A DNA stretch of 64,000 bases from Hygrocybe punicea. Its lineage: Eukaryota > Basidiomycota > Agaricomycetes > Agaricales > Hygrophoraceae. Position 1 is the stretch's first letter, and the number at the start of each line of letters is the position of its first letter. Positions 11,556-22,344 of the stretch are shown here, piece after piece. The notes beneath the pieces were generated by a model. The model was not told the DNA's origin. It made no database searches and saw only the letters and a program-made list of their open reading frames with translations. Both the position numbers and the translations under genes were made by a program. The DNA is taken from assembly GCA_963556145.1 (NCBI GenBank), contig OY744461.1, positions 6,892,891 to 6,956,890 of the forward strand, in the 5' to 3' direction.

Positions 11556-11836
11556 TGTTGGGTTTATAGAACCAATCGGGGATATTTCTAAGTGAATGGA
11601 TATTCTCAGTTGTTAACGATGGAACAACTGATTGTTATTCTCTACCTAAGTGAATGGATACTGGATAATGTGTTAATGAATGTGTGTAGCAATGAATAGT
11701 GTGCACTTACTTCTCAGTTGTTAACGATGGAACAACTGAGGAGTAAGGAATCGTACGAAAAATGTAATGAATGAAATATTACGTAATTGTCCATATTTGG
11801 ATAGGATAAGCCGATATGTAGGTTGTAAATTCAACA
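11556..11836 (-). repeat. copia 5' LTR
   Basis: This is the partner of 6920-7200. The differences I see are C for T in the block TAGAACCAATCGG and T for G in CATATTTGGATAG. It should contain the element promoter on the minus strand. Confidence 0.95.
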
Positions 11837-11879
11837 CCCAGGCCACTGTGGAGTGCAAAAAGGACCTGGACGCAGTGGC

Positions 11880-12120
11880 AGTGCCATGGCAATAACAGCA
11901 GCAGCAGCGCAGCAACGGCAGCATGTCAATGGCAGCAACAGGCAATGGCAGCAATAGTGGCAGCAGCCAAATGGCAATGGCAACAGCAATGGCACCAGCA
12001 GCAGCATCACATGGGTGATGGCAGTAGTGGCAACAACAGCAGCAGTGACCATGGCACCAGCAGCAGCAGCAGCATGGCAATGGCAGCAACAGGTGGCAGC
12101 AGCAACGACGCCAGACGATG
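11880..12120. repeat. CAG/CAA/CAT triplet-rich tract
   Basis: Imperfect CAGCAGCAR and ATGGCAGCAACA units continue the repeat interrupted by the copia element. ORFs on both strands are low-complexity Gln, Ala or Cys-rich translations of the triplets, not genes. Confidence 0.75.
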
Positions 12121-12391
12121 ATGATGACCCTCCCCCTCTCCCTTTGCCTTTGCCCTCCCTTTCCCTCCTTTGACCTTGCCCCCACTCCACCTACCTCCCT
12201 TCCCCCTCCTTCCCCTTCCCCTTCCCCCTCTATCCTTTCCCCTTTCCCCTTCCTTTCCCTCTCCCTTCCCCCTTCCTTTCCCTCTCCCTTTCCCTTTCCC
12301 TTCCCCTCTCCTTTTCTCTCCTTTTCCCTCTCCTCTCTCCTTTTCCCATTCTCTCCCCTTTCCCCCTCTATTTTTTCTCCTCCTGTCTTAG
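12121..12391. repeat. Pyrimidine tract (CCCTTTCC)n
   Basis: This is about 270 bases of almost uninterrupted C/T on the plus strand. It could form triplex (H-DNA). The Pro/Ser/Phe-rich ORFs across it are composition artefacts. Confidence 0.85.
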
Positions 12392-13658
12392 TTTGAATTG
12401 TTTAATTAATTTGTGAAACATTAAGAATTCTTTGATTTAAAGTCATTAATATTTTAAACAAACCAGCTATTATATGGCAACTGTGTCTGTGGAGTGAAAA
12501 GGTAAGAACCAACCTTCAATCCTGTTCAGGACTTTACAGTGTTCAATGGCTTCTTTGAACACTACCAGTCCTTTGAACACCGTAATAGAATTGATTCTGT
12601 ACTGATTTCTACTGCTAAAAAGTGTTCTAATTCCTTCAGTGCATCATCTGAACCTATCTGGATATTGATTTTTATTCAGAACCACCAATAAAATTAGAAA
12701 CTGAATATTCTCAAAGCAGAGAGAAATCTGATCACTCCTTGAACACTAATGTTTTGATTATAAAACATTCAGATATTAACAGATTTCTTTGAAAATTGGT
12801 ATGAGATGTCTTTAAATATGAGCAACTTCTGGTCTGCTCAGACTTTGTTCAAGATAATTAATTGGCTATTTGTGGCATTTTAGGTTAATTTTTTGTGTTC
12901 AAAGGAGCCATTGAATAGTGTACCTGAATTGTACTAGAACCGATAACATACTCTTGTGACTTCTAAACCAAAGACATAATTGAATGAGAAAAAAGCAAAA
13001 TAGCCAGTGAACATGATGGTTTGAATTTTTTGGCATCGTTCCAATATAATTACAACTTGACTCTGGGCCTTTAAATGATTCATCAGTTCATCCTTACAGA
13101 GTCCATCTTGTGTTCATCTTGTACATGTGGACTAGCCAAATTTTGAAAAGGACTGAAGGTGAACTGAAGATGGACTTCATCTGGGCTTGGTACATTTTAG
13201 GTGAACTAAAATGGATATTGTGGAGATGATGAACTCCTACTACTAGTACATCTCTATTGATCCAAACTTATTGATCAATTGGATTCAACTTGCTGTCAAG
13301 TTGGATCATGTGGTCCTAACCATTATACACATTTTGTGGAGTGGACTCTTACCACTGCATTAACCCCCAAGTTAAAGACTCTGGTGCCAAAACAGCACCT
13401 CTTGTAGAAACAGAAATGGAACTTGAGGAGCATCGTGAGTGTGCTTTTAGCACTTGAAGAAGTGATCTTCCTGTGGAAAGTATCCATCTCCAACTCCAAT
13501 GTATGACTCTGCAAGCACATGAGCAGTGGAATACTCAGTTGTGTAGCTTTGAGTCAATTCTCACCAGAATGACTATTAATAATAATAATTGCAACTGGTT
13601 TTTGCATACTATTCCTTTTATGCATAGTCAAAATATTATAGAAAAGTAAAAGGAAAAA
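12392..13658. other. AT-rich sequence without a recognisable gene
   Basis: No domain is seen. A segment at 12611-12677 (TGCTAAAAAGTGTTC and what follows) is repeated at 24250-24313, so part of this is dispersed repeat. Immediately before 13659 the sequence reads as Lys-rich codons that join across the hAT insertion to an acidic reading frame at 17980. Confidence 0.4.
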
Positions 13659-14084
13659 CAGATGAGTAGTGTTGCCACGGCCAAGGCTGGTGGTTGGCTA
13701 GTAACCGTTAGCCTAGCTGAATTTAGCTTAGCCGGGGTCCAGCTAAGCTAAGGCTAATGACCAGCTACCAGCTATGGCTACCTCAAAATTTTAGCCGTAG
13801 CTGGCAGCTAAGCTGCAGCTAATTACAATACAGTCATCTAAGAAGTATACTAATTATTTTCCTAGAATTTGGTAGTTAAAATGCAACAAAAATGAATGTT
13901 CTCGTGTATGTAACATGTGTGACATGGTGGGTCACACTCATCATGTTGATTCAAACATGATCAACAATGAGCACAATGGCTCTCAACGAGCCATCATGCT
14001 CCAGGTGAGTTTTTATTTTAATCTTTCATTATCTCTTACTAACACTATATCTAGGACTGCTGGATGACAAAATCCAACACCAGG

Positions 14085-14560
14085 ACACCCACCGCAACGG
14101 CAACAATGGGCACAGAAGCAGCAATACCAACAGCTATAGCAATGGCTACAGCAGCAGCAGCAGCAGCCACAACGTGATGACAGCAGCAACAGCAATGATG
14201 GCAGCAGCAACGACAGCAGCAGCAGCAATGACGATGGTGGCAGCAACAGCAATGACAGCTGCAGCAACAACAATGGTGACAGAAATGACGATGGCAGCAG
14301 CAGCAACGACGGCAGCAGCAGCAGCAGTGACAATGGCAGCAGCGGCAATGACGGCAGGAGCAGCAGCAGCAACAGCAGCAGCAGCAATGGCAGCAGCAGC
14401 AATGGCAGCAGCAACGATGGCAGCAGCAACAACGGCAGCAGCAGCAACAGCAGCAGCAGCAACAACGGCAGTAGTAGCAACGATGATGGCAGCAGCAGCA
14501 ACAGTGTCACCATGATGCAGCATCAGCACCAGCAGCTACAGCAATGCAGTGGCGGCAACA
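14085..14560. repeat. CAG/CAA/GCA triplet array inside the hAT element
   Basis: About 475 bp of GCAGCAGCAAYGGCAGCAG-like imperfect triplets. It is preceded at about 14005 by CCAGGTGAGTTTTTATT and at about 14043-14055 by ACTAACACTATATCTAG, which together look like a 49-nt intron. All frames are open as poly-Ala, Ser, Gln, Thr or Leu, which reflects composition only. Confidence 0.85.
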
Positions 14561-14749
14561 CAGTGTTCCCACCCTCTTACATGTTATATTATATGTCGTG
14601 TACTAGTAGATACAAAATATAATAACACTATGTACCCCCAGGCATGATGTGTATGAGTATCAGCTATAGCCTCAGCTATAGCCATGTTAGCCGGCTAGGT
14701 ATGACTAACGGCTCTGGCTGATTGAATTTCTCGATTTAGCTTAGCCTTA

Positions 14750-17700
14750 GCACAGGGTGCACAGTAGCATCCCATGTCACACAGTATCTTGAAAGTACTT
14801 GACAAGTATACTAAATATCATTACCAGAACTTTCAGCATGGTATTGTAACAGTATTCAGATATAAACTACAATACTTGTGCTCAAATTCATCTGAAAGTA
14901 TGAAGGAAAATGAGACTTATACCTTCTCAATAACATCAAGCCTTTTGTTTCAATACTTTTACTGTATTTACAGCAAAGTGCTGTATAGTTTGGATAGAAT
15001 ACTTGCAGCCTAAGATGAATCAAAGTATTAAACCAGTAAGGAAGTTGGGGCACTTTTACTATTAGGATACCTTTTGAATCCTATCAAGATACAGGATGAA
15101 ATAGTATAGTACTGTTGCCATATTTTGGATTTAAGATACTTTGTCAATACTTTTAAGATACTGTTTCAATACATTTAAGATACTGTGTCAATACTTTTAA
15201 GATACTATTTCAATACTTTTAAGGTACTGTTTCAACGCATCTAAGGTACTGTTTCAATATCCTTAAAGAACTTTGAAAAATAGTATAGTACTGCTTCAAT
15301 ACTGTTCAGATACTTTGCAAAATGGTATTGGACAGTTATTTAATGCTAAAACCCAGGGAAATATGGCGCTGGGAATTAGGATTCTGAGATTCTGGGAATT
15401 CTGAGAATTGGAATTGCAATACTGGGAATGCTAGGAATGGGCATTTCAAAGTGCAGGCTTTGGGATTCTGAGAATTGTAATTCCAAGAGTTTGCACAGGG
15501 TGCATGGTAGCATACTGTGTAATGAAGTATGTTGAATTTATTGGACAAGTATACTGAATATTGTTATCATATCATTGCACACAGTATTCAAAGAGTATTC
15601 AAAATGATGATTCAATATTTTGAGACAAAGTAAATTACTAGTATTGAATGACACTTTCAGAATACTGCTTGAATAACAAGACATTTACTGAAATTATTGA
15701 AGTAGTATTGTAAAATTGCCATTCAATACTGGTAATGTACCATGTTTCAAAATATTGAATCATCATTTTGAATACTTTTTGAATACTGTGTGCAACAATA
15801 TGATAACAATATTTAGTATACTTGTCCAATAAATTCAACATACTGCATTATACAGTATGCTACCATGCACCCTGTGTTGAGAAGTTTGGAAAGTAGAATT
15901 CTGAAATTGTGGGAGATTAGGGATTTGGAATTCAACAATTATGAGAATTGAAATCCTGGAAATGGGCATATTAATGAAAATTCCAAGAATGGGAATCCAA
16001 ATTCAGGAAGTTGGGAATCCAGATTCAGGAGATTGGGAATCCAGATGCAGGGAATTGGGAATCCATTCCATACAATTCCGTGCAATTCCTCGGTCCACGA
16101 GTGGCTGAGCAGTATTCGTGATGAGTCGTGTGAGCTCAAAGGACAATTCCTTGCAAATTCCAACCAATTCCAAACAATTCCGTGCAATTCTTCGATCTGT
16201 CTTCTGAGCTCACTGCACTCGACACAAATACTACTGAGCCACTCGTGGACCGAGGAATTGCATGGAATTGTTTGGAATTGGTTGGAATTTGCACGGAATT
16301 CTCTTTTGAGCTCACAGGACACATCACAAATACTGCTGAGCCACTCGTAGACCGAGGAATTGCACGGAATTGTTTGGAATTGGTTGGAATTTGCACGGAA
16401 TTGTCTTTTGAGCTTGCTGCAGTCGAATTTGCACGGAATTGTCTTTTGAGATTGCTGCAGTCGACACAAATACTGCTGAGCCACTCTTGGACCGAGGAAT
16501 TGCACGGCATTGTTTGGAATTGGTTGGAATTTGCACAGAATTGTCTTTTGAGCTCACAGGACACATCACAAATACTGCTGAGCCACTCGAGGACGGAGGA
16601 ATTGCACGGAATTGTATGGAATGGATTCCCAATTCCCTGCATCTGGATTCCCAATCTCCTGAATCTGGATTCCCAACTTCCTGAATTTGGATTCCCATTC
16701 TTGGAATTTGCCCATTTCCAGGATTTCAATTCTCATAATTGTTGAATTCCAAATCCCTAATCTCCCACAATTTCAGAATTCTACTTTCCAAACTTCTCAA
16801 CACAGGGTGCATGGTAGCATACTGTATAATGCAGTATGTTGAATTTATTGGACAAGTATACTAAATATTGTTATCATATTGTTGCACACAGTATTCAAAA
16901 AGTATTCAAAATGATGATTCAATATTTTGAAACATGGTACATTACCAGTATTGAATGGCAATTTTACAATACTACTTCAATAATTTCAGTAAATGTCTTG
17001 TTATTCAAGCAGTATTCTGAAAGTGTCATTCAATACTAGTAATTTACTTTGTCTCAAAATATTGAATCATCATTTTGAATACTCTTTGAATACTGTGTGC
17101 AATGATATGATAACAATATTCAGTATACTTGTCCAATAAATTCAACATACTTCATTACACAGTATGCTACCATGCACCCTGTGCAAACTCTTGGAATTAC
17201 AATTCTCAGAATCCCAAAGCCTGCACTTTGAAATGCCCATTCCTAGCATTCCCAGTATTGCAATTCCAATTCTCAGAATTCCCAGAATCTCAGAATCCTA
17301 ATTCCCAGCGCCATATTTCCCTGGGTTTTAGCATTAAATAACTGTCCAATACCATTTTGCAAAGTATCTGAACAGTATTGAAGCAGTACTATACTATTTT
17401 TCAAAGTTCTTTAAGGATATTGAAACAGTACCTTAGATGCGTTGAAACAGTACCTTAAAAGTATTGAAATAGTATCTTAAAAGTATTGACACAGTATCTT
17501 AAATGTATTGAAACAGTATCTTAAAAGTATTGACAAAGTATCTTAAATCCAAAATATGGCAACAGTACTATACTATTTCATCCTGTATCTTGATAGGATT
17601 CAAAAGGTATCCTAATAGTAAAAGTGCCCCAACTTCCTTACTGGTTTAATACTTTGATTCATCTTAGGCTGCAAGTATTCTATCCAAACTATACAGCACT

Positions 17701-17935
17701 TTGCTGTAAATACAGTAAAAGTAGTGAAACAAAAGGCTTGATGTTATTGAAAAGGTATAAGTCTCATTTTCCTTCATACTTTCAGATGAATTTGAGCACA
17801 AGTATTGTAGTTTATATCTGAATACTGTTACAATACCATGCTGAAAGTTCTGGTAATGATATTTAGTATACTTGTCAAGTACTTTCAAGATACTGTGTGA
17901 CATGGTATGCTACTGTGCACCCTGTGTAGCCTCAG
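14750..17935. repeat. 3.2-kb nested palindrome with CACAGGGTGCA ends
   Basis: The two arms of about 1.59 kb mirror each other around about 16338 with few mismatches. Terminal-type blocks CACAGGGTGCA occur at about 14753, 15494 and 16801 and inverted at about 15877, 17180 and 17930. Each half therefore contains its own smaller foldback unit (15494-15885 and 16801-17188). The middle (16040-16640) is an array of about 100-bp units with GGAATTGCACGGAATTG and AGCCACTCGTGGACCGA. Short tracts of the type AAGATACTGTTTCAATAC repeat at 15120-15270 and mirror at 17420-17550. It looks like foldback MITEs inserted into one another and then duplicated head to head. Confidence 0.85.
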
Positions 17936-17987
17936 CTAACCTTAGCCGGCTTGTGGTTAGCTTAGCCATGGCAACACTACAGATGAG

Positions 17988-18776
17988 GAAGTGGACTTTG
18001 ATGATAATGAAGAAGAAGAAGAGGCAGATAATGAAATTGACAGAGAGGATTGACTGGATTGGAGTGACTGATAACTTTGGTCAATATGACTTGATATTAA
18101 CTGATATGAGTCAGAATGGGGGTTCAAACAAATATGCATTCTGGTGAACGACCCAGAATATAAGTTGTCATCTTTGGAACAGATAATCCATGGCTTCAAA
18201 AAGAGGTTCATAAAACTCAGCCTTATGATCAGATCAGAAAGCTGTTGAACCAGTAGAGTCCAATTACTTCATGGCCTTTAATTCATACAATCTGGCCTCT
18301 CATGATTGCTTAGCCAAGTTTGGAAATATAATCATTAATAATAGGACCACCAGGTGTATATGGATAGTGGAAATAGAGTAAAGCAAGTGATACAAATTTT
18401 ACAGTCTGAAGTACATGCAGTAAACTAAGATAGAGATAAAGGCTGTGTACCATGGACAAGGAAATGAATATAGGAAAAAAGAGAATTGAAAGGAAGGTGA
18501 CATATAGGGAAATGAAAAGGCTATGTGCCTTGGAATGTTGAAGGAAACATATATGGAAAGCAATGCTGTTCATAAGATGTAAGCCTAATAACTTAGTGGA
18601 GTGGAAACATGTGTGTGTCATAATGATGACAACGTAAAGCAGGCAAAGGAAAAGAGAAGACAGGAGTGCAGAAATACCTTAACAGCTATGTATTATCTTG
18701 TTGTATATTTGAATATACCAGAAATGCAGCAATAAAATGAACAAATTTACAATGTTTTGCAAGGAATCCACTTGGA
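17988..18776 (+). pseudogene. Decayed gene remnant interrupted by the hAT element
   Basis: The frame DEEVDFDDNEEEEEADNEID (from about 17982) is acidic and ends at a TGA near 18050. Removing the hAT element joins it to KVKGKT encoded just before 13659. Fragments such as DNFGQYDL follow in other frames. The acidic stretch resembles linkers of transposase-type or chromatin proteins, but I cannot name a family. The remainder to 18776 shows nothing. Confidence 0.3.
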
Positions 18777-19140
18777 CTAGTGGGGTGTGGGCCATTGCTT
18801 TGCATGGCAGGTTACTCGTCCCTTTTTAGTAATGAGAGTATACAAATAATACAGTATTATTACCCTTCTATGATAATCAATATTTGCGAAGTTATTGATA
18901 TTTCCTTTATTATTACATACTGATGCTAGTCAGATATCATTCTGATATCATACTACAATGATATTAATTGATTAAATCCTGTTCCTTCCAATTTGTCATG
19001 ACCCAATATCAGATCCCAAATTGACATCTTTCATATCAAGTTTGCAGTGTTCAAGTTGGCAAATATATAACTAACTACTTGACTACTTTATTATTAGTCA
19101 TTGTTACTCTGAAAATTTTGCAGAATATGTAGTAAGTATA
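18777..19140 (-). mobile_element. Helitron 3' terminal fragment (copy A)
   Basis: On the minus strand the segment ends ...CACCCCACTAG followed by T, fitting the CTRR|T terminus of Helitrons. Just inside is a hairpin, GCCATTGC-TTT-GCATGGC, with a one-base bulge. The same end and the AT-rich body occur at 25698 and 58771. No coding sequence remains; it is a non-autonomous or truncated copy. Confidence 0.7.
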
Positions 19141-19482
19141 TCCAGATATGCTAAGTATTTGAATTATTTGTCAGGTCAAGAACAACATCCTGTGAGTATT
19201 GTAGAAATAATCCCATGCACAATGATGCCAACTGCACTGCTATTGGAACCACTTTGATAAGATTGCTGGTTTTGATGAGTACCAGAATCAACAATATGAC
19301 TGGTTCAGCTTGTGAACACTGGCAATGGTTCAGACCAAATGTAGCTGGGAAATCGGTGAGGCAATGTTCTTGTCAAACAGTTTGATGAGTATTGGACACC
19401 TGCACGACTTCCAGCACACATGATCAAGATAGGTGTGGCATGCATGCATGGAATTTATGGAACAGACAGTGTCTGTTGCACT

Positions 19483-20248
19483 TAGTGATGGTACAGTTTG
19501 GTTCTGAACCTGGGTTCGAACCTGAACCTACATGAACCGAACCTAAGTTCAGTTCAAGGTTCAGGGTAATGCCTGAACCGAACCTTAGGTTCAGTTCAAG
19601 GTTCAGTCAAGGGTGGAATCTTGTGAACCTGGTTCGAACCTGAACCTAATCTTTCACATATTAGTCAAATTTCTGCTGAGTAGAGACTTAGTTTTGGTTC
19701 AACTATTTACTGACTTGAAATTTCAGCACCATTAATAACAGAATCTAGATTATTTAGAGTTTATATGGTTGCAATTAGTGCTTCTGTAACAGGAATATTT
19801 GCAAACTTAAATATATTTTAAAATGTAAAGTTGAAATTCAGCCTAGGATGCCATGTTGTGTGATTCAGTTATACTGATTGCAAGTTAAAATACAGCAAAA
19901 CATTTGCAATGACCATCTGAACAGTTGTCCAGGATATTTCATGCTTACTGTGCTTCAGACACATCTAACACAAGATTCTATTGATTCATTCACAGTGAAC
20001 ATGGACACAGTACATGTAATTGAAGAGTCAAACCATTAGCACAACAACAATGTAGAGTGGTAGGAAATAAAGGAAAAATTTGGATTGAGAAAATTGATTA
20101 GCTAGTATACTTGTATTTTCACAGGTTCAGTTCAGGTTCAGCCTGGCCTGAACCTGAACTGAACCTATCTGAACCTGAACCAAAGGTTCAGTTCAAGGTT
20201 CAGATTTTTTTGGCCTGAACCGAACCGAACCGAACCTGACCATCACTA
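19483..20248. mobile_element. hAT MITE, 766 bp, built of GGTTCRGGTTC repeats
   Basis: The ends TAGTGATGGT and ACCATCACTA are inverted, with an 8-bp target duplication GTTGCACT at 19475-19482 and 20249-20256. Subterminal regions (19500-19650 and 20120-20245) are dense in GAACCTGAACC / GGTTCAGGTTCA. The paralogous arm at about 48430-48450 carries the uninterrupted site, confirming the insertion. There is no coding capacity. Confidence 0.93.
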
Positions 20249-20459
20249 GTTGCACTGCAATGCTGCATACTGTGCCCAGGCCACTGGCCCAATGATTTGC
20301 TGAAAACCATTCAGCCTATTTTACCAGTATTGATAATGTATTAAGTATGATATGCATTGCAAGGTTATGTAGCAATAGTACAGACCCGTCCAATATACAG
20401 GTGATACTACTGTTTGTACAATGGTATTACCCAGCACTGAAGCTGGAAGACCATATTGT

Positions 20460-21052
20460 AACAGGGACACCTGCTGAATGCTTTCTGATACATTATGTGA
20501 CCTGTTAAATGAGCCAGCACAGGTTGCATTGTTAATGATTTCAATGTGCATATTAAATATTGCTACATCACAGACACATCCAATATGCTTTGCATGCAGT
20601 GGTTTGTGCACTGGGAATGTCTCAGATGAAAGCAGGAACACCTACCAAAAACTTGTCAAACACCTTTGGACCTGTTTGACAAGTAGTCACTGCTTGGTTG
20701 ATTGATAATTCTAATGCACATTGTACATGCATCTACATTACAGATACATTCAATACGTTGGTTGTACAAATGTTTTTGCAAGGGGAATGCCCAACATTAA
20801 AGCTGGGACACCAAACGAACACTTACCGAACACCTTTGGACCTATGTGACAACTAGTTACTGCTTGCATTAATAATAATTCTAATGCACATTGTACATGC
20901 ATCTACATTACAGATACATTCAATATGTTGGTTGTACAAATGTTTTTGCAAAGGGAATGCACAAGATTAAGGCTGGGACACCAACCAAACACCAACCAAA
21001 CACTTACCAAACATCTTTGGACCTATGTGACAACTAGTTACTGCTTGCATTA
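20460..21052. repeat. Tandem repeat of about 150-bp units (left arm)
   Basis: Successive units contain TGTTTTTGCAAGGGGAATGC, AAGCTGGGACACC, ACACCTTTGGACCTATGTGA and CTAATGCACATTGTACATGC. Three to four copies lie here, with further partial copies at 24138-24260 and 24640-24800. The inverted counterparts are at 47690-48235. Confidence 0.8.
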
Positions 21053-21171
21053 CAGCTGTTGTCAGTGAGTATTGGAAACCCCGAAATTCCATGGTGGCTG
21101 TACATATCCAATTAGGTAGTCTGCCAAGTTTCCGAACCCAAACGTTGCAGCTCTGACTAAGCTGTCGCAGA

Positions 21172-22218
21172 ATGCCAAAGCACATTCCCCACGCTCTCAA
21201 GAACCGCGTTCCCGTCCTGTACCACCAACAAAACATGTCAATGAAGCAGATCTGCAGGGTCCTTGGCCTCAGGACGTCTACGGCATACCATGCCCTCCAG
21301 TACCACCACAAATATGGGGTCAATTCCGAGCGTCAACGAGTCAGGCGTCAGCGCAAACTCACAACATCTGATGTTATTTTCATTATGTCACTCCTTGAAT
21401 CTTCTCCCACTCTCTTTCTTGACGAAATTCAAGATCGTTTGCGCCAGCAGCGAAAGATCTCTGTATCCATATCGACACTCACACGTACATTGTGTCGAAT
21501 CGATTATACCCGCAAGAATGTCTCTCGTGAAGCGATCGAACGAGATCAGATTCGACGAGCAGCCTTTATGAACTACATTGGTCATATCATCATTAACCCC
21601 GACATGCTCATGTTCACGGATGAATCCTCTGTTGATAGGTGGACTGTGGTATGCAGGAAAGGCTGGGCTAAGGCTGGGAATCGCTGTGTACGGCGCCAGT
21701 ATTTCATTCGCGGTCAGAGATACAGCATGCTCCCTGTCCTGACACTCGACGGCATCATTGTCTATGACATCGTGGAAGGATCTGTAACCTCAGCGAGGTT
21801 TTTGAAGTTTTTGTTGGAATTTGTTGTAAGTTCCGTCTACTCTGTCTGCCGACTACTAAAAAAGTACTAGATACCACTCACGAACCCTTATCCTGGCCCT
21901 CGAAGCGTGCTGGTGCTCGATAACTGTAATACTCACAATGCTGAAGAAGTCCGTGAACTTGTTGAAGATCAAGCGCGTAAGTTTGATATATTGGTACCTA
22001 CACGTTCAAAACTAACACTGTATATCACAGTGTGTAAACTTGTCTTCCTTCCCCCATACTCACCCGACTTCAACCCAATTGAGAACACATTCTCGTCAAT
22101 CAAAGCATTTTTGCGTCGAAACCACTCCGGATCTACCATGTATGATATGATTAGGGCATGTAATAGTGTTACCTTGTCAAAGGCGGCAGGTTGGTTTGAG
22201 AACAGTGGCTATATCTAG
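21172..22218 (+). CDS. Tc1/mariner-family DDE transposase (two introns)
   Basis: Exons 21172-21825, 21871-21976 and 22031-22218 give 315 residues with no internal stop. The introns (21826-21870 and 21977-22030) have GTAAGT donors, CTAA-type branch points and TAG or CAG acceptors; splicing keeps the frame at both. Residues 1-45 form a helix-turn-helix (MSMKQICRVLGLRTSTAYHA), followed by an arginine-rich linker. Catalytic residues are visible as FTDES, VLDNCNTH and PPYSPDFNPIE, giving a DD35E-like spacing after splicing. It should cut and paste the surrounding element at TA sites. Intact splice signals, full domain order and well-preserved terminal repeats make it the best candidate for an active gene in the window. 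Confidence 0.92.
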
Positions 22219-22344
22219 ACAGTTTTGTATCATTTTTGTTGTACACGTTTTTTTGAATGGATCTCAGTTTTCGAACAATGTTTTTGAAGGCAATGACTAT
22301 ATATTTGAGGGACAGGACGGTTGAACAAATTCTACTACTACGAA

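Larger units (their letters stand above)
6920..11836 (-). mobile_element. Ty1/copia LTR retrotransposon, young, defective
   Basis: Two 281-bp LTRs (6920-7200 and 11556-11836) both begin TGTTG and end CAACA, and by my reading differ at only two positions. The element is flanked by the 5-bp target duplication CCCAG (6915-6919 and 11837-11841), as expected for copia integrase. It is transcribed on the minus strand, so the 5' LTR is 11556-11836. The internal region encodes Gag, protease, integrase, reverse transcriptase and RNase H in the copia order within one frame. Near-identical LTRs mean recent insertion, but three in-frame stops make this copy unable to encode its full polyprotein. Confidence 0.95.
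13667..17979. mobile_element. 4.3-kb hAT-type non-autonomous element
   Basis: The termini TAGTGTTGCCA and TGGCAACACTA are inverted. They are flanked by a perfect 8-bp target duplication CAGATGAG at 13659-13666 and 17980-17987, the hAT signature. Subterminal regions are filled with GGCTAAGCTAA-like short inverted repeats (13680-13815 and 14670-14755, mirrored at 17930-17970). There is no transposase gene, so it depends on another element. Inside lie a CAN triplet array and a nested 3.2-kb palindrome. Confidence 0.9.

Noticed and set aside
12118..12396. Pro/Ser/Phe-rich ORFs
   Set aside because: Pyrimidine tract with no stops by composition.
14013..14529. Leu-rich and Ala-rich ORFs over 100 codons
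   Set aside because: Same reason: triplet repeat, both strands open, inside a non-autonomous element.
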